64,000 bases of DNA from G965220075 sp965220075 (GCA_965220075.1 OZ244806.1:372001-436000), one strand, 5' to 3'. Positions 24,429-33,378 are shown, counted from the first letter of the stretch. Numbers and translations are program-made. The notes: generated by a model not told the origin, from the letters alone.

Positions 24429-26260
24429 GCTGGGCCGCGCCGCTCGCCCTCGGCTGGCTGGCGCTGATCCTGCTCGTATTCCTCCTCTACCTGCTGCGGC
24501 CCGCGCGTCAGCGCATTCAAGTCGCGTCGGTTCTTCTTTGGCGCCGCACTCTGGCGCGCCGGCATGAACGCTCCTGGCTGCAGTGGCTGAAGCGCCATCT
24601 GCTCTTGATCCTGCAGGCGCTGGTGATCGCGGCTCTGGCGCTGGCCCTGGCGCGCCCCGAGCAGTCCGTCAGCCAGACCACGCAACCGCCCGTGAGCGTG
24701 GTGGTTGACGCTTCGCTGTCCATGCTGATCGAGGACGTGGCGCCCAACCGGCTGGAGGCCGCCAAGCAGCGCGCCGTGCAGTTCGTGCGCGGCCTGCCGC
24801 GCCAGACGCCGGTGTCGGTCATCGCGGCGGCGGGAACCGTGCGCCCGCTGACCATCGGCGCGACCGATCGATTCGGGATCGAGGGTGCCATCCGCTCCAT
24901 CCGGCCCAGCGCGGCCGAAGGCCGGCTGGCCGACGCGCTCGACACCGCCCTTTCGCTGGCCCCGGCCGAGTCGGGAGGGTCGGTCGCGCTGTTCTCGGAC
25001 GGCGTGACCGCGCTCGAGCCGCGCCCCGACTACGCCCGCGTCCGCGCCTTCAACGTGTCCGGCGACGCGCGCAACGTGGCGATCGAGCAGTTCGCCGTTC
25101 GTCGCCGCCTCGACGATCCCTCGATGGTGGAGGCTTTGGTGGCGCTGCGCAATCAGGGCGCCGTACCGGTTTCGGTCCCCGTGAGCGTGGAATCCGGCGG
25201 CGATCGGGCGCAGGCCAACGTGGTACTGGCCGCCGGAGCGCGTGAAGTGCTCGTCTTCACCGAGCTCCCGCCGGCGGCCGGATATGAAGCCGGCATCGCC
25301 CCCCCGGATGACGGGCTGGCCGCCGACAACCGGGCCTTCGCCGAGCTTGCCGATGCGCGCGAGCTGACGGTGCTGGTGGTGGCTGAGGAGCCGAGTCTGA
25401 TCACGCGCGCGCTTGCCGCCCTGCCGGGCGTGCGCGTGTCCGGGATCACGCCGGCCCAGGCGCAGCGCGCCGACCCGCACGACATCTACGTGTACGTCGC
25501 CGCCGTCCCCGATCCCCTCCCGAACGGCTCCATCGTGCTGGTGCGCCCGGGCGGCAATGAGGAGCTCGGCATCGAGGCCCCGGAGACGGCCGCGTCCGTG
25601 CCGCGGCCGGTAGCGGAAAGTCCGCTGGCGGCGCGGCTCGACGCTCTGTCGCTTGCCGCCGGCGATAACCTGGCCTACTCCCCGCCTGGCTGGGCGCGGC
25701 CCGATCTGAGCGTTGGCGAGAGGGCCGTGCTGGCGCATGGCACGCACGCCGGCCGCCGCCTGGTGCTGGTGGGTCTGGACGTGCAGGCGCCGGGCGTCGC
25801 GCTCGCCCCTTGGTACCCGGTTTTCTGGAGCGACGTCGTGCGCTGGGCCGACCCCTTCGATCCGCGGCCGGAGGGCGCGCCCCTGCGTCCCGACCAGGCA
25901 GTGGTGCTGGTCCCGCATCCGCTCGCCGAGCGTGTGGAGATCGTCTCGCCCGACGGTGAACGCACGTCGCGAACCGCGGCCCAGTCGATGGCCTTCACGC
26001 CTCACGAGCTGGGCGTCTACGTGGTCCGCCAGTTCAGAGGGGAGGCGCTGCTCGCGCAGGCGCGCCTGCCGGTGGACGCGCCAGGCCTCCCGAGCGCGCG
26101 GGCGCTTGCGCAAGCATTCGGTCCACCGGCCGCGCCGGCTCGCGCCGAGCCCTTGCGGGTGGACCGCATCGAGGAGCGCTGGCCGTGGTTCGCGGCCGTC
26201 GCGCTGGTCCTCCTGGCCGCGGAGTGGTGGTGGTTCCACCGTGTGAGAGGGCTGCGTTGA
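24425..26260 (+). CDS. BatA-like membrane protein with a VWA domain
   Basis: This 611-aa protein has the BatA N-terminus: a membrane segment at LGWLALILLVFLLYLLRPAR, then IQVASVLLWRRTLARR, then a second segment LLLILQALVIAALALALAR. A VWA domain starts near residue 90 with the MIDAS motif DASLSM (Asp 95) and has VALFSDGV near 195. Beta-rich Ala/Val/Pro domains follow, and a C-terminal segment WFAAVALVLLAAEWWWF near 583-600 re-anchors the protein. Most of it is therefore extracytoplasmic. It overlaps DUF58 by 4 bp and the next VWA gene by 4 bp. Confidence 0.88.
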   Translation: MSWAAPLALGWLALILLVFLLYLLRPARQRIQVASVLLWRRTLARRHERSWLQWLKRHLLLILQALVIAALALALARPEQSVSQTTQPPVSVVVDASLSMLIEDVAPNRLEAAKQRAVQFVRGLPRQTPVSVIAAAGTVRPLTIGATDRFGIEGAIRSIRPSAAEGRLADALDTALSLAPAESGGSVALFSDGVTALEPRPDYARVRAFNVSGDARNVAIEQFAVRRRLDDPSMVEALVALRNQGAVPVSVPVSVESGGDRAQANVVLAAGAREVLVFTELPPAAGYEAGIAPPDDGLAADNRAFAELADARELTVLVVAEEPSLITRALAALPGVRVSGITPAQAQRADPHDIYVYVAAVPDPLPNGSIVLVRPGGNEELGIEAPETAASVPRPVAESPLAARLDALSLAAGDNLAYSPPGWARPDLSVGERAVLAHGTHAGRRLVLVGLDVQAPGVALAPWYPVFWSDVVRWADPFDPRPEGAPLRPDQAVVLVPHPLAERVEIVSPDGERTSRTAAQSMAFTPHELGVYVVRQFRGEALLAQARLPVDAPGLPSARALAQAFGPPAAPARAEPLRVDRIEERWPWFAAVALVLLAAEWWWFHRVRGLR

Positions 26261-28911
26261 CGCTTGACCGGCCCTGGCTGCTGATTCTCTTTGCCTTGAC
26301 CCCGCTCTTCATATGGGCGGCAATGCGCAGCCGAGCGCGGCTCTCCGCGCGGCGCGGCGCGCTCTCCGCGGCCCTGCGCGTCGGCGCGTTCGTAGCCCTG
26401 GTTCTGTCCCTGGCCGGGCTGGGCGTCGGCGGATCAGTGCGGGCGCCCGCGGTCTTCGCGATCGATACGTCCGAAAGCGTGCTGCTCTCCGAGCAGGCCA
26501 ACGCCTTTGACTTGGTGGACTTCTTCGTGCGCGGCTTCGGCGCCGATACGCCGGTGGGAGTGGTCCAATTCGCGGGGCGCGCGGCTGTCCTGGCTCCGCC
26601 CGGACGGCTCACCAGCGCTCCCCCGCCCAGAGCCGGTCTGGAGGGCCGCAGCAGCGATGTCGGCGCCGGGCTGGCCGCCGCTCTCAGCCTTGTCCCCGCA
26701 GGCGCGGGGGGGAACGTCGTGCTCATTAGCGACGGAAACGCCACGACCGGCGGCGTCGCGGCCGTGCTGCAGGAAGCCGTGGCCCGCGCGGTCCCCGTTT
26801 CGGTCGCGCCGGTGCGGTCGCTGCGCGGCGCCGACCTGGCCGTCAGCGCCCTGCACGTGCCCACCGACGCGCGGCTGGGCGCCCCGCTGCAGGCGCGCAT
26901 CGGCATCACCTCCGGCCGGCTTGCCAGCGCGCGCCTGCGTGTCTGGGATGGCAACCGGCTTCTGAGCGATAGTCCCGTGTCGATCGAGCCGGGCGCCCAG
27001 GATTTCGCGGTGGACCTAGGCGGCCTTGCGCCCGGTTTTCACCGTCTCCGCGCCGAGCTGCTGGAGGACGCGGATCTCCAGCTGGCCAACAACGTAGCGG
27101 AGGCCTTCGTGCGGATCAGCCCGCCCGGAACGCTCCTGAGCATCGACTCCTCCCCCGGCGACAACGCGGCCGCGGAAACCCTGCGCGATCTGGGCTTCCA
27201 GGTCACCAGCGTCGACCCGCAGGGAGCGCGCGCCGCAGAGCTGGAGGACTACGACGCCGTGCTGATCACCAATCTGGCCGCCGGCGCTTTGGGCGAGCCG
27301 CTCGTGCGGCGGTTGCAGGCATACGTCCGCTCCGGCCACGGCCTGGCCGTGGTGGGCGGTCCCGACGGCTTCGCGGCCGGCGGATACGACGAATCGCTGC
27401 TGGACGAGGTGCTGCCAGTCTGGTCCGACCCGACCGGAAGGCGCCCGGAAGCGCGCCTGGCGCTGGTGCTGGCGATCGACAAATCGTCCAGCATGATGAT
27501 CGAGGACGAGCGAGGCGTTCGGCGCATGGACCTTGCCGTCGAAGCCGCTGTGGAGGCCATCGAGCTGCTCGAGCAGGGCGATATCCTGGGCGTGCTCGGA
27601 TTCGACTCGGAGGCGCAGTGGGTGGTGCCGCCGCGCCCGCTGGGCGATGCCGCCGACCTCAGCCGGGCCATTGATCGCGTGCGCGGCCTTCAGGTAGGCG
27701 ACGCCACCGACATCTTCAACGCCATGCGCAGCGCGCGCAGCCGCCTCCTGCAGACCGAGGCCTCGATCAAGCACGTGGTCCTGCTGACGGACGGAAAATC
27801 GCGGCGCGGTGACTTCGAGGGTCTGACCCGCGACATGCGCCGCCGCGATATCACCGTCTCCACCATTGCGCTGGGCGACGACGCCGATCAGGAGCTCCTG
27901 GAGCGGATCGCCTTGCTCGGCGAGGGCCGGTTCTACTACGCGCCCGCGGCCTCCGACATCCCGCGCGTGCTCACCCAGGAGACGCGCGTGGCGGGCGAGT
28001 TCGCGGTCGTCGAACGTGAGTTCCAGCCCCGCATGGTGAATCCCAGCCCGATACTGAGCGGCGTGCTGCAGGGTCTGGAGCTGCCCAGGCTGCACGGGTT
28101 CGTGCGCACGCGCGCCAAACCCACGGCCGAAGTAGTGCTGGCCGCCGACAGCAACGAGCCGCTGCTGGCGCAGTGGCAGTTCGGCCGCGGGCGCGCGCTG
28201 GCCTGGACCTCCGACGGCGGCGCGCGCTGGGCCGCCCGCTGGGCCGGCTGGAGCGCCTTCCCCACGTTCCTGGGCCAGGCGATGGCCTGGGTGATGCCCG
28301 CCCCCGGTGACGTTGCGCGCACCGGTCTCGCGGTCGACGTCGAGGTGCGCGATGGGCGCGGGAGCATCGTGATCGACTCGGTGGACGCGGCCGGCCGTTT
28401 TCGCAATGGGCTCTCCACCGCCGTGCGGCTGATCGGCCCGGACGGCTCGGAGCTGAGCCTCACCGCGCCCGCGGCCGCTCCGGGGCGCTACCAGGTCGAA
28501 ACACCCGCGCTGGCGCCGGGTGTGTACGAGGTGGTGGTCGAGCAGCGCGCGGGTTCGCAGCTCGTGGCCTCCACGCGGACCGGCTTGGTGGCGCCGGCCG
28601 GGGCGGAGCTCAGCCGTCCCGCGCCCGACCTGGCCTTCTTGCGGCGCGTTGCCGCCGCGACCGGCGGGTCGGTCATCGAGTCGCGCGCCGATCTTGCCGC
28701 CCTGGCCGCGCGGGCGGACTCGGCGCCCAAGCTCGACTGGGTGCTGTTGCTAACCGTCGGCTTGCTGCTCTACACCTGCGACGTGGGCGTGCGGCGGCTG
28801 CGCGGAACCCCGCGCGAGATCCTCGCTCGCGTAGGAGAGCGAGCTGGTTCGCTGCGCGCGGGCGTGGCTGTTTGGCGCCGCCTGCGCGTGTTCCGACCGG
28901 CCCGCCGGTAG
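26257..28911 (+). CDS. Large VWA-domain membrane protein with a GATase-like domain
   Basis: This 884-aa protein starts at TTG 26257, overlapping the previous stop. Two N-terminal membrane segments (about 6-22 and 38-56) are followed by a degenerate VWA-like unit (VFAIDTSESVLLSEQ). Next is a glutamine-amidotransferase-like fold near 285-385 (LEDYDAVLITNLAAGALGEP; SGHGLAVVGGPDGFAAGGYD) without the catalytic triad. A second VWA has a complete MIDAS, LAIDKSSSMM with Asp 408, and KHVVLLTDGKSR near 510. The rest is beta-sandwich with a C-terminal membrane segment near 830. This is the usual YegL/BatB-like partner in MoxR operons. Confidence 0.88.
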   Translation: MTLDRPWLLILFALTPLFIWAAMRSRARLSARRGALSAALRVGAFVALVLSLAGLGVGGSVRAPAVFAIDTSESVLLSEQANAFDLVDFFVRGFGADTPVGVVQFAGRAAVLAPPGRLTSAPPPRAGLEGRSSDVGAGLAAALSLVPAGAGGNVVLISDGNATTGGVAAVLQEAVARAVPVSVAPVRSLRGADLAVSALHVPTDARLGAPLQARIGITSGRLASARLRVWDGNRLLSDSPVSIEPGAQDFAVDLGGLAPGFHRLRAELLEDADLQLANNVAEAFVRISPPGTLLSIDSSPGDNAAAETLRDLGFQVTSVDPQGARAAELEDYDAVLITNLAAGALGEPLVRRLQAYVRSGHGLAVVGGPDGFAAGGYDESLLDEVLPVWSDPTGRRPEARLALVLAIDKSSSMMIEDERGVRRMDLAVEAAVEAIELLEQGDILGVLGFDSEAQWVVPPRPLGDAADLSRAIDRVRGLQVGDATDIFNAMRSARSRLLQTEASIKHVVLLTDGKSRRGDFEGLTRDMRRRDITVSTIALGDDADQELLERIALLGEGRFYYAPAASDIPRVLTQETRVAGEFAVVEREFQPRMVNPSPILSGVLQGLELPRLHGFVRTRAKPTAEVVLAADSNEPLLAQWQFGRGRALAWTSDGGARWAARWAGWSAFPTFLGQAMAWVMPAPGDVARTGLAVDVEVRDGRGSIVIDSVDAAGRFRNGLSTAVRLIGPDGSELSLTAPAAAPGRYQVETPALAPGVYEVVVEQRAGSQLVASTRTGLVAPAGAELSRPAPDLAFLRRVAAATGGSVIESRADLAALAARADSAPKLDWVLLLTVGLLLYTCDVGVRRLRGTPREILARVGERAGSLRAGVAVWRRLRVFRPARR

Positions 28912-28921
28912 GATGGCCGCT

Positions 28922-30307
28922 ATGAACATCCCGACCGGCCGCATCGCGCAAGTCTTCAACCAGGCGGGGTTCCAGCTGTTCCTCGTGGGGGGGCCGGTGC
29001 GCGATCGCATCATGGGCAGGGCTGCCCACGACTTCGACTACGCCACCGACGCGCGCCCCAACCGAACCAAAGTGCTCGTGCACCGCGCCGGCGCGGACGC
29101 CGTCTACGGCGTGGGCGAGCGCTTCGGCACCGTGGGGGCCAGGTTCGGGGACGCTCAAGTCGAGATCACCACCTTTCGGGCCGAGTCCTATCAGCCCGAT
29201 TCACGCAAACCCGACGTCACGTTTGGCGACTCGCTGGAAGCCGACCTGGCGCGCCGCGACTTCACCGTCAACGCGATCGCGCAGAACGCCCGCACGGGGG
29301 AGATCATCGATCCCTTTGGCGGCGTCCGCGACATCGTCGCGCGCGTCATCCGCGCGGTTGGCAACCCCGACCAGCGATTCCACGAAGACCCGCTGCGGGT
29401 GTTGCGGGCGGTGCGCTTTGCCATCCAGCTCGAATTCGACATCGACGCTGACACGGCCGCCGCGATTCGACGCAACGCGCGGCGTCTCGGCGCCATCAGC
29501 GCCGAGCGTATCGGGGCCGAGCTGCAGCTCATCATGATGGCCCGGCGCCCCGACCGGGCCGTCGTCACGATGCGCGATCTGGGGCTGCTCAGCTTCACCA
29601 TCCCGGAGCTGATCCCGATGCAATCGACCGTCCAGGACGAGCGCCACGAGCACAAAGACGTGTTCGCGCACACCATGCGCGTGCTCTCTGCGGTCCCCCC
29701 GATCGCCCCCCTGCGCTGGGCCGCGCTGCTGCACGACGTGGGCAAGCCGGCCACCAAGTCGACGCGGCGCGGGCGGGTTCGATTCCACGGGCATGAAGAG
29801 GTTGGCAGCCGCATCACGGGTGACATCTTGCAGCGGCTGCGATTCGACAACCGGCTGACCGAGCGCGTCAGCCACGCCGTGCGTCTGCACATGCGCACCA
29901 ATGCGTACGACCGCGATTGGACCGATGGCGCCGTGCGCCGCTTCATCCGCGAAGCCCGCGACAACCTGGCCACGCTCATCGCGCTATCGCGCGCCGACAT
30001 CACCAGCTACCGGCCGCGCCGCGTTGAGACCGGTCTGGCGCGCGTGGCCGAGCTGGACGCGCGCTGCGAGACGCTGCAGGCCCAGCACGACGTGCGCGCG
30101 CTCGAGAGCCCGCTCGACGGACATCACCTGATGGAGCTGTTTGACCGCCCGCCCGGGCCCTGGATCAAACCCATCAAGCAGCACCTGCTGGATCTGGTCC
30201 TGGACGGAGAGCTGGCGCCGCAGGACACCGAGGGCGCCGGGCGCGCGGCTCTTGAGTTCGTGCGCCGCGCGGTTCCCGAGGCGGTCTCCTCCGCGTCCGA
30301 ATCATGA
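28922..30307 (+). CDS. cca: CCA tRNA nucleotidyltransferase/poly(A) polymerase family
   Basis: This protein of about 461 aa has the class II nucleotidyltransferase head FLVGGPVRDRIMGRAAHDFD (GG near residue 21 and DxD), RRDFTVNAIA near 112 and HEDPLRVLRAVRFAIQLEF near 153, the neck motif that selects CTP/ATP. An HD domain follows with RWAALLHDVGKPATKSTRRG. It would add or repair the 3-prime CCA of tRNAs. An ATG at 28913 is also possible, but the GGATGG before ATG 28922 favours the later start. It begins 11 bp after the VWA gene and overlaps the BrnA-like gene by 4 bp. Confidence 0.92.
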   Translation: MNIPTGRIAQVFNQAGFQLFLVGGPVRDRIMGRAAHDFDYATDARPNRTKVLVHRAGADAVYGVGERFGTVGARFGDAQVEITTFRAESYQPDSRKPDVTFGDSLEADLARRDFTVNAIAQNARTGEIIDPFGGVRDIVARVIRAVGNPDQRFHEDPLRVLRAVRFAIQLEFDIDADTAAAIRRNARRLGAISAERIGAELQLIMMARRPDRAVVTMRDLGLLSFTIPELIPMQSTVQDERHEHKDVFAHTMRVLSAVPPIAPLRWAALLHDVGKPATKSTRRGRVRFHGHEEVGSRITGDILQRLRFDNRLTERVSHAVRLHMRTNAYDRDWTDGAVRRFIREARDNLATLIALSRADITSYRPRRVETGLARVAELDARCETLQAQHDVRALESPLDGHHLMELFDRPPGPWIKPIKQHLLDLVLDGELAPQDTEGAGRAALEFVRRAVPEAVSSASES

Positions 30308-30654
30308 GCGATAGCAGCGCGGCCGCGCCTGAGCCCGACCCCGACGAGCGCTGGGAGCGCCTGCACGCCTGGCTGCTGCGCAAGCTCGATCAGATGGAGA
30401 AGGGCGACTTCGAGCGCCTGCCCGCCAGCTTCAAGGCCGACGGCGGCCGCCTGGCGGCGCAAGCCTACGAGACCGTGCTGGTGGCGATGCAGGTTCTGGA
30501 GGGCCGCCGCACGCGCGGCAAGCAGCGGGCGCCCACTAAGACGCAGGTCACTCTGCGGCTCGACGCGGATATCGTGACCCACTTCCGCGAGAGCGGGAGG
30601 GGCTGGCAAACACGCCTGAACGACACGCTGCGGCGCACGGTGCTCGACAACTGA
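30304..30654 (+). CDS. BrnA antitoxin-like protein, no toxin partner seen
   Basis: In this 116-aa protein the last 40 residues, KTQVTLRLDADIVTHFRESG then RGWQTRLNDTLRRTV, match the BrnA ribbon-helix-helix antitoxin pattern (xTLRLDxDVxxxFRxxGxGWQTRxNxxLR). The first 70 residues are an acidic and helical extension, which is unusual. BrnA normally follows BrnT, an RNase toxin. No BrnT-like gene is next to it: the gene overlaps cca upstream and is followed by a LiaF-like gene. It may be a stand-alone DNA-binding regulator. Confidence 0.72.
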   Translation: MSDSSAAAPEPDPDERWERLHAWLLRKLDQMEKGDFERLPASFKADGGRLAAQAYETVLVAMQVLEGRRTRGKQRAPTKTQVTLRLDADIVTHFRESGRGWQTRLNDTLRRTVLDN

Positions 30655-30745
30655 CCGGGCGCTGAATGTTCGGCGCCCGCTCGGTCACCCCGTCACCCCG
30701 GCGGGTTCCCATCCATCCGTACTGCCAAGCACCCCCACGCGCCGC

Positions 30746-30751
30746 TATAGT
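30746..30751 (+). promoter_or_regulatory. Predicted -10 box TATAGT before the first LiaF-like gene
   Basis: TATAGT lies 23 bp upstream of the start at 30775, and ACGGAG gives a ribosome-binding site at 30764-30769. The upstream -35 region is weak (TGCCAA at 30723-30728, 17 bp away). A promoter here would separate the LiaF-like genes from the cca operon. Confidence 0.4.
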
Positions 30752-30774
30752 CGGAGGTACATACGGAGTAGCCG

Positions 30775-31533
30775 ATGTTGCACGAGTTCATCGCTTCCCC
30801 GCGCGCGCTTGGCGCCGTGGCCAAGATTGTGGTGGCGTTGTGGTTCGTGCTCTTCATGGTCGGCCTGCTGGATTTCACCCACCTGGCGACGTTGATGCTG
30901 CTGTCCGCCGGCGCCTTTGTCCTGTACGAGGCGGGCGTGCGAAGCGAGTTGGGCTGGTCGCTGGTCGCGGCCGGCCTCACGGCCCAACTGACCCGGATTG
31001 AGGGCATTCCCATCGAGGGACGCGTGGCTACGTGGATCGCCCTGCCGCTGGCCGTGGGGCTCGTGGCCTATTTTCGCGGCACGCTCAGTGCGCGCGCCGT
31101 CGTCAACGTTGTCGGGAGCGACGGTTTCGAGGTGACCACGCCGGTGGGCGCCTCCTCGCACACGCTGCACGGCAGCCTTACGAGCGGCGAGGTCAGCGCC
31201 GTGTTCCGCAAGACCGTGGCCGACTTGCGCGGCGTCAAGCTCGCGCGCCGACCGGCGTTCCTCGACGTGAACTGCGTGTTCGGCGAAGTGGAGGTGCGCG
31301 TGCCGTCGCACTGGCTCGTCCACCACAAAGTAGACAGCCTGCTGAATCGGATCCGTCTGGAGTTCGGCGGCGCCCTGCATTCGATCGGCCCCCTCAGCGT
31401 GGCGCGCCCCAGCGAGCCGCCGCAGGCTGATCTCGGGCTGAAGGACCTCACGGCGCCGGAGGACGATCCCGGCCTGCCGCATCTGCTCATCCAGGGATCG
31501 GTGGTCTTCGGCCGCCTGCTCATAACCGACTGA
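30775..31533 (+). CDS. LiaF-like membrane protein 1
   Basis: This 252-aa protein starts at ATG 30775. Four hydrophobic segments occupy the first 110 residues (ALWFVLFMVGLLDFTHLATL, LMLLSAGAFVLYEAGVRSEL, WSLVAAGLTAQLT, WIALPLAVGLVAYFR). The C-terminal half is a beta-helix-like LiaF/DUF2154 domain with short repeating strands: FLDVNCVFGEVEVRVPSHW and LLIQGSVVFGRLLITD. LiaF proteins sense or damp cell-envelope stress signalling through LiaRS in Firmicutes. No LiaR/LiaS is nearby. It is followed after 106 bp by a second, related gene. Confidence 0.75.
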   Translation: MLHEFIASPRALGAVAKIVVALWFVLFMVGLLDFTHLATLMLLSAGAFVLYEAGVRSELGWSLVAAGLTAQLTRIEGIPIEGRVATWIALPLAVGLVAYFRGTLSARAVVNVVGSDGFEVTTPVGASSHTLHGSLTSGEVSAVFRKTVADLRGVKLARRPAFLDVNCVFGEVEVRVPSHWLVHHKVDSLLNRIRLEFGGALHSIGPLSVARPSEPPQADLGLKDLTAPEDDPGLPHLLIQGSVVFGRLLITD

Positions 31534-31639
31534 GGACCGCCGTTGGCGGGCGGCGGCGGCGGCTCCACCGCACGTCGCTTTTCCCCGCTCTGTGCATAAT
31601 GGCGTTGCTCTGACCGCCAGCGCTTGACGGGAAGTTGTG

Positions 31640-32329
31640 ATGCCGGTGCACCACAGTGGAGGGTCCGGTCGGGTTTTGCTCGGCGCCATCGTCGTGCTTG
31701 GCGGGCTGTGGCTGCTGCTCGACAACCTGGACGTGATCGACCTGGGCGCGCCCTGGCGCTGGCTGCCCCTGGTTCTGGTCGCGCTGGGAGTTTGGGCGCT
31801 GCTGCGCAGCGGCTTTCGCCAGGTGCTGGGGCCTCTCATCCTCATTCTGATCGGCGTTGCCGTCCAGCTGGTGGCGCTGGAGCAAGTTCCGGACCAGGTG
31901 AAAGTGAGCATCTGGCCGGCCGTGATAATTCTTGCCGGTGCCGTGCTGGTGTTCCGCGGCGCCGGGCATAGAGTGAGTCGACCGGCCGCCGCCGGGTCGC
32001 GGGATCTCTCCATCACCTCGGCTTTCTCAGCGGCAAACGAGCGCGTCGACGGCGAGTTTCGCCGTGGCCAGGCCACCTGTGTTTTCGGGAGCGCCGAGAT
32101 TGACTTGCGCGATGCGCAGATATCGCACCCTCCGGCCGTGGTCGACATCAGCTGCATATTCGGCGGCGCCGAGCTGCGCGTTCCTCGCGGCTGGGTGATT
32201 CGCAACGACGTGATCGGGCTGTTTGGCGGGGTGTCCGACGAGCGGCGCGGAGACGCGGAGGCGGGCGGCTCGCCGCGCCTGTCGGTGCAAGGCGCGGTGG
32301 TCTTCGGCGGGCTGACTCTCAAGGACTGA
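31640..32329 (+). CDS. LiaF/LiaI-like membrane protein 2
   Basis: This 229-aa protein starts at ATG 31640 (a GTG one codon earlier is possible) after GGGAAG. GAIVVLGGLWLLLDNLDVID is the LiaI/LiaF-type N-terminal membrane hairpin, followed by more segments to about residue 110. The C-terminal LiaF-like domain has FGSAEIDLRDAQI, VDISCIFGGAELRVPRGWVI and LSVQGAVVFGGLTLKD, with strong internal repeat character. It shares its end (VQGAVVFGGLxxxD) with protein 1, so the two are paralogues. A role in envelope-stress sensing is inferred from the family only. Confidence 0.82.
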   Translation: MPVHHSGGSGRVLLGAIVVLGGLWLLLDNLDVIDLGAPWRWLPLVLVALGVWALLRSGFRQVLGPLILILIGVAVQLVALEQVPDQVKVSIWPAVIILAGAVLVFRGAGHRVSRPAAAGSRDLSITSAFSAANERVDGEFRRGQATCVFGSAEIDLRDAQISHPPAVVDISCIFGGAELRVPRGWVIRNDVIGLFGGVSDERRGDAEAGGSPRLSVQGAVVFGGLTLKD

Positions 32330-32356
32330 GTCAGGCCGCGCTCGGCTGCGCGCCTC

Positions 32357-32381
32357 GGCCGGCTTCCACGCGGAGCCGGCC
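32357..32381 (+). terminator. Strong hairpin after the LiaF-like genes
   Basis: A perfect 8-bp stem GGCCGGCT/AGCCGGCC (32357-32364 and 32374-32381) with a 9-base loop begins 28 bp past the stop codon at 32329. It lacks a T-run, so it is only a candidate terminator. A second hairpin, CCCGGC-TTTC-GCCGGG, lies at 32482-32497. Confidence 0.4.
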
Positions 32382-32539
32382 ACCCCCGCGGACGGCCGAG
32401 CGTGGCAGGTCTCCGTCGTTCCGGCGACAAGCCTGTCCCATGCTCGATACGGGGTCTCATACGTGCGGGGACGGACCTGGACCCGGCTTTCGCCGGGCTG
32501 GCGGAAGGATGGGCTACTCTCCGTCACTCCCGCGGAAAG

Positions 32540-32658
32540 AGACCTTTGCGTAACCCCTCGTCATTCCCGCGCACGCGGGAATCCAGGCCCCACCCAACCT
32601 GGAATCGCGCAGGGTTCTCCGCGGATATCCTTAGCCTGACCGGGTTATGCAAACGTCT
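32540..32658. mobile_element. MITE-like element, copy 3 (119 bp)
   Basis: The ends AGACCTTTGCGTAAC (32540-32554) and, inverted, AGACGTTTGCATAAC (32644-32658) match at 13 of 15 positions, and the interior is nearly identical to copy 1. GAAAG precedes the left end (32535-32539) and recurs at 32661-32665. Removing the element restores TCCCGCGGAAAGCGGGAATC, a palindrome of the same ATTCCC...GGGAAT kind that the element itself carries. The element therefore appears to have inserted into a related palindromic repeat. Confidence 0.8.
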
Positions 32659-33114
32659 CCGAAAGCGGGAATCTAGACCCACCGACCTCTAAGCGAGAAG
32701 TTCCGGTTGGCAGCCCCGCTCCCTATGCGCTCCCTTCAACCGCAAGGATCAGTGACTTCGGGAGGCTTGTGATCGTGCGCACATACCGTCAAGGCCCTAA
32801 ATAGCAGTCCCCCTGGCAGTGCCGGCGTACGTTTGTCGCGGGGCGCAGCCAGACGGACATCTCGCAAGACGGCGCGGCTGAACCGTTCGGGCTTATCTAT
32901 CTAAGGGCAAGGCTAACCTTGATGATAAACCCGCGGACTAGAGCCATGGCGCGCCTGCCCGCAGATAGGTCGGTACGGTCTCGCTGGCCATAAATCAAAA
33001 GACCACAGTCGTGTACGGACCGAATCCTGAAACTGGCCGACCGGCCAATCAGACCTTAGCTGCCGCCCGCTGCGCCCGACGCGCTATTGGCTTCGTTTAC
33101 CGTCCGCGGCGGAG
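32659..33114. other. Less GC-rich intergenic island
   Basis: About 450 bp without a supported gene. The base composition is visibly less GC-rich than the neighbouring genes (for example around 32880-33010). I see small inverted repeats such as AAGGCTAACCTT near 32909 but no tRNA, promoter or open frame with motifs. Together with the small gene at 33115 it may be foreign or relic DNA. Confidence 0.4.
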
Positions 33115-33378
33115 CTAACCAGCCTTTTGCACGCCGAGATCACCCGCGCGCATCTCGAACTTAACTTTGATCCCGCGCTGGATGGCCGCCGTCTCGATCC
33201 GCCCGCGGATCGTGGGCTGCCGCTTCTTTTCCTCTTCCGACAGGCCGACGACTACCCATTCTCCGGGCTTGGTCTTAGCCACGGACCTTACGATTTCGCG
33301 AATCTCGGGGCTGATGCGCCGTGCTCGCTGCGGCCGCTGCGCCCATTCGCCCCCGTCGACTACCTCTTTGATCTTCAT
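33115..33378 (-). CDS. Small protein of unknown function
   Basis: This 87-aa protein starts at ATG 33378 after GGGGGACG, a good ribosome-binding site. It is rich in Lys, Arg and Glu: MKIKEVVDGGEWAQRPQRAR, then EIREIVRSVAKTKPGEWVVV and RGRIETAAIQRGIKVKFEMR. There is no signal peptide or membrane segment. The fold looks alpha/beta (helix, strand WVVVGL, helix, strand VKFEM). I recognise no family. Its codon use and GC content differ from the flanking genes, so recent acquisition, perhaps from a phage, is possible. Confidence 0.6.
   Translation of the reverse strand: MKIKEVVDGGEWAQRPQRARRISPEIREIVRSVAKTKPGEWVVVGLSEEEKKRQPTIRGRIETAAIQRGIKVKFEMRAGDLGVQKAG

Noticed and set aside
24350..26239. A 629-codon minus-strand open frame across the BatA-like gene
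   Set aside because: It is opposite a gene with clear VWA and membrane features, lacks a ribosome-binding site, and consists of Arg/His/Gln-rich shadow sequence.
30745..32460. A 571-codon minus-strand open frame across both LiaF-like genes
   Set aside because: The plus-strand genes have membrane segments and LiaF motifs; the minus frame is Arg/Ser/Thr-rich with no recognisable fold.
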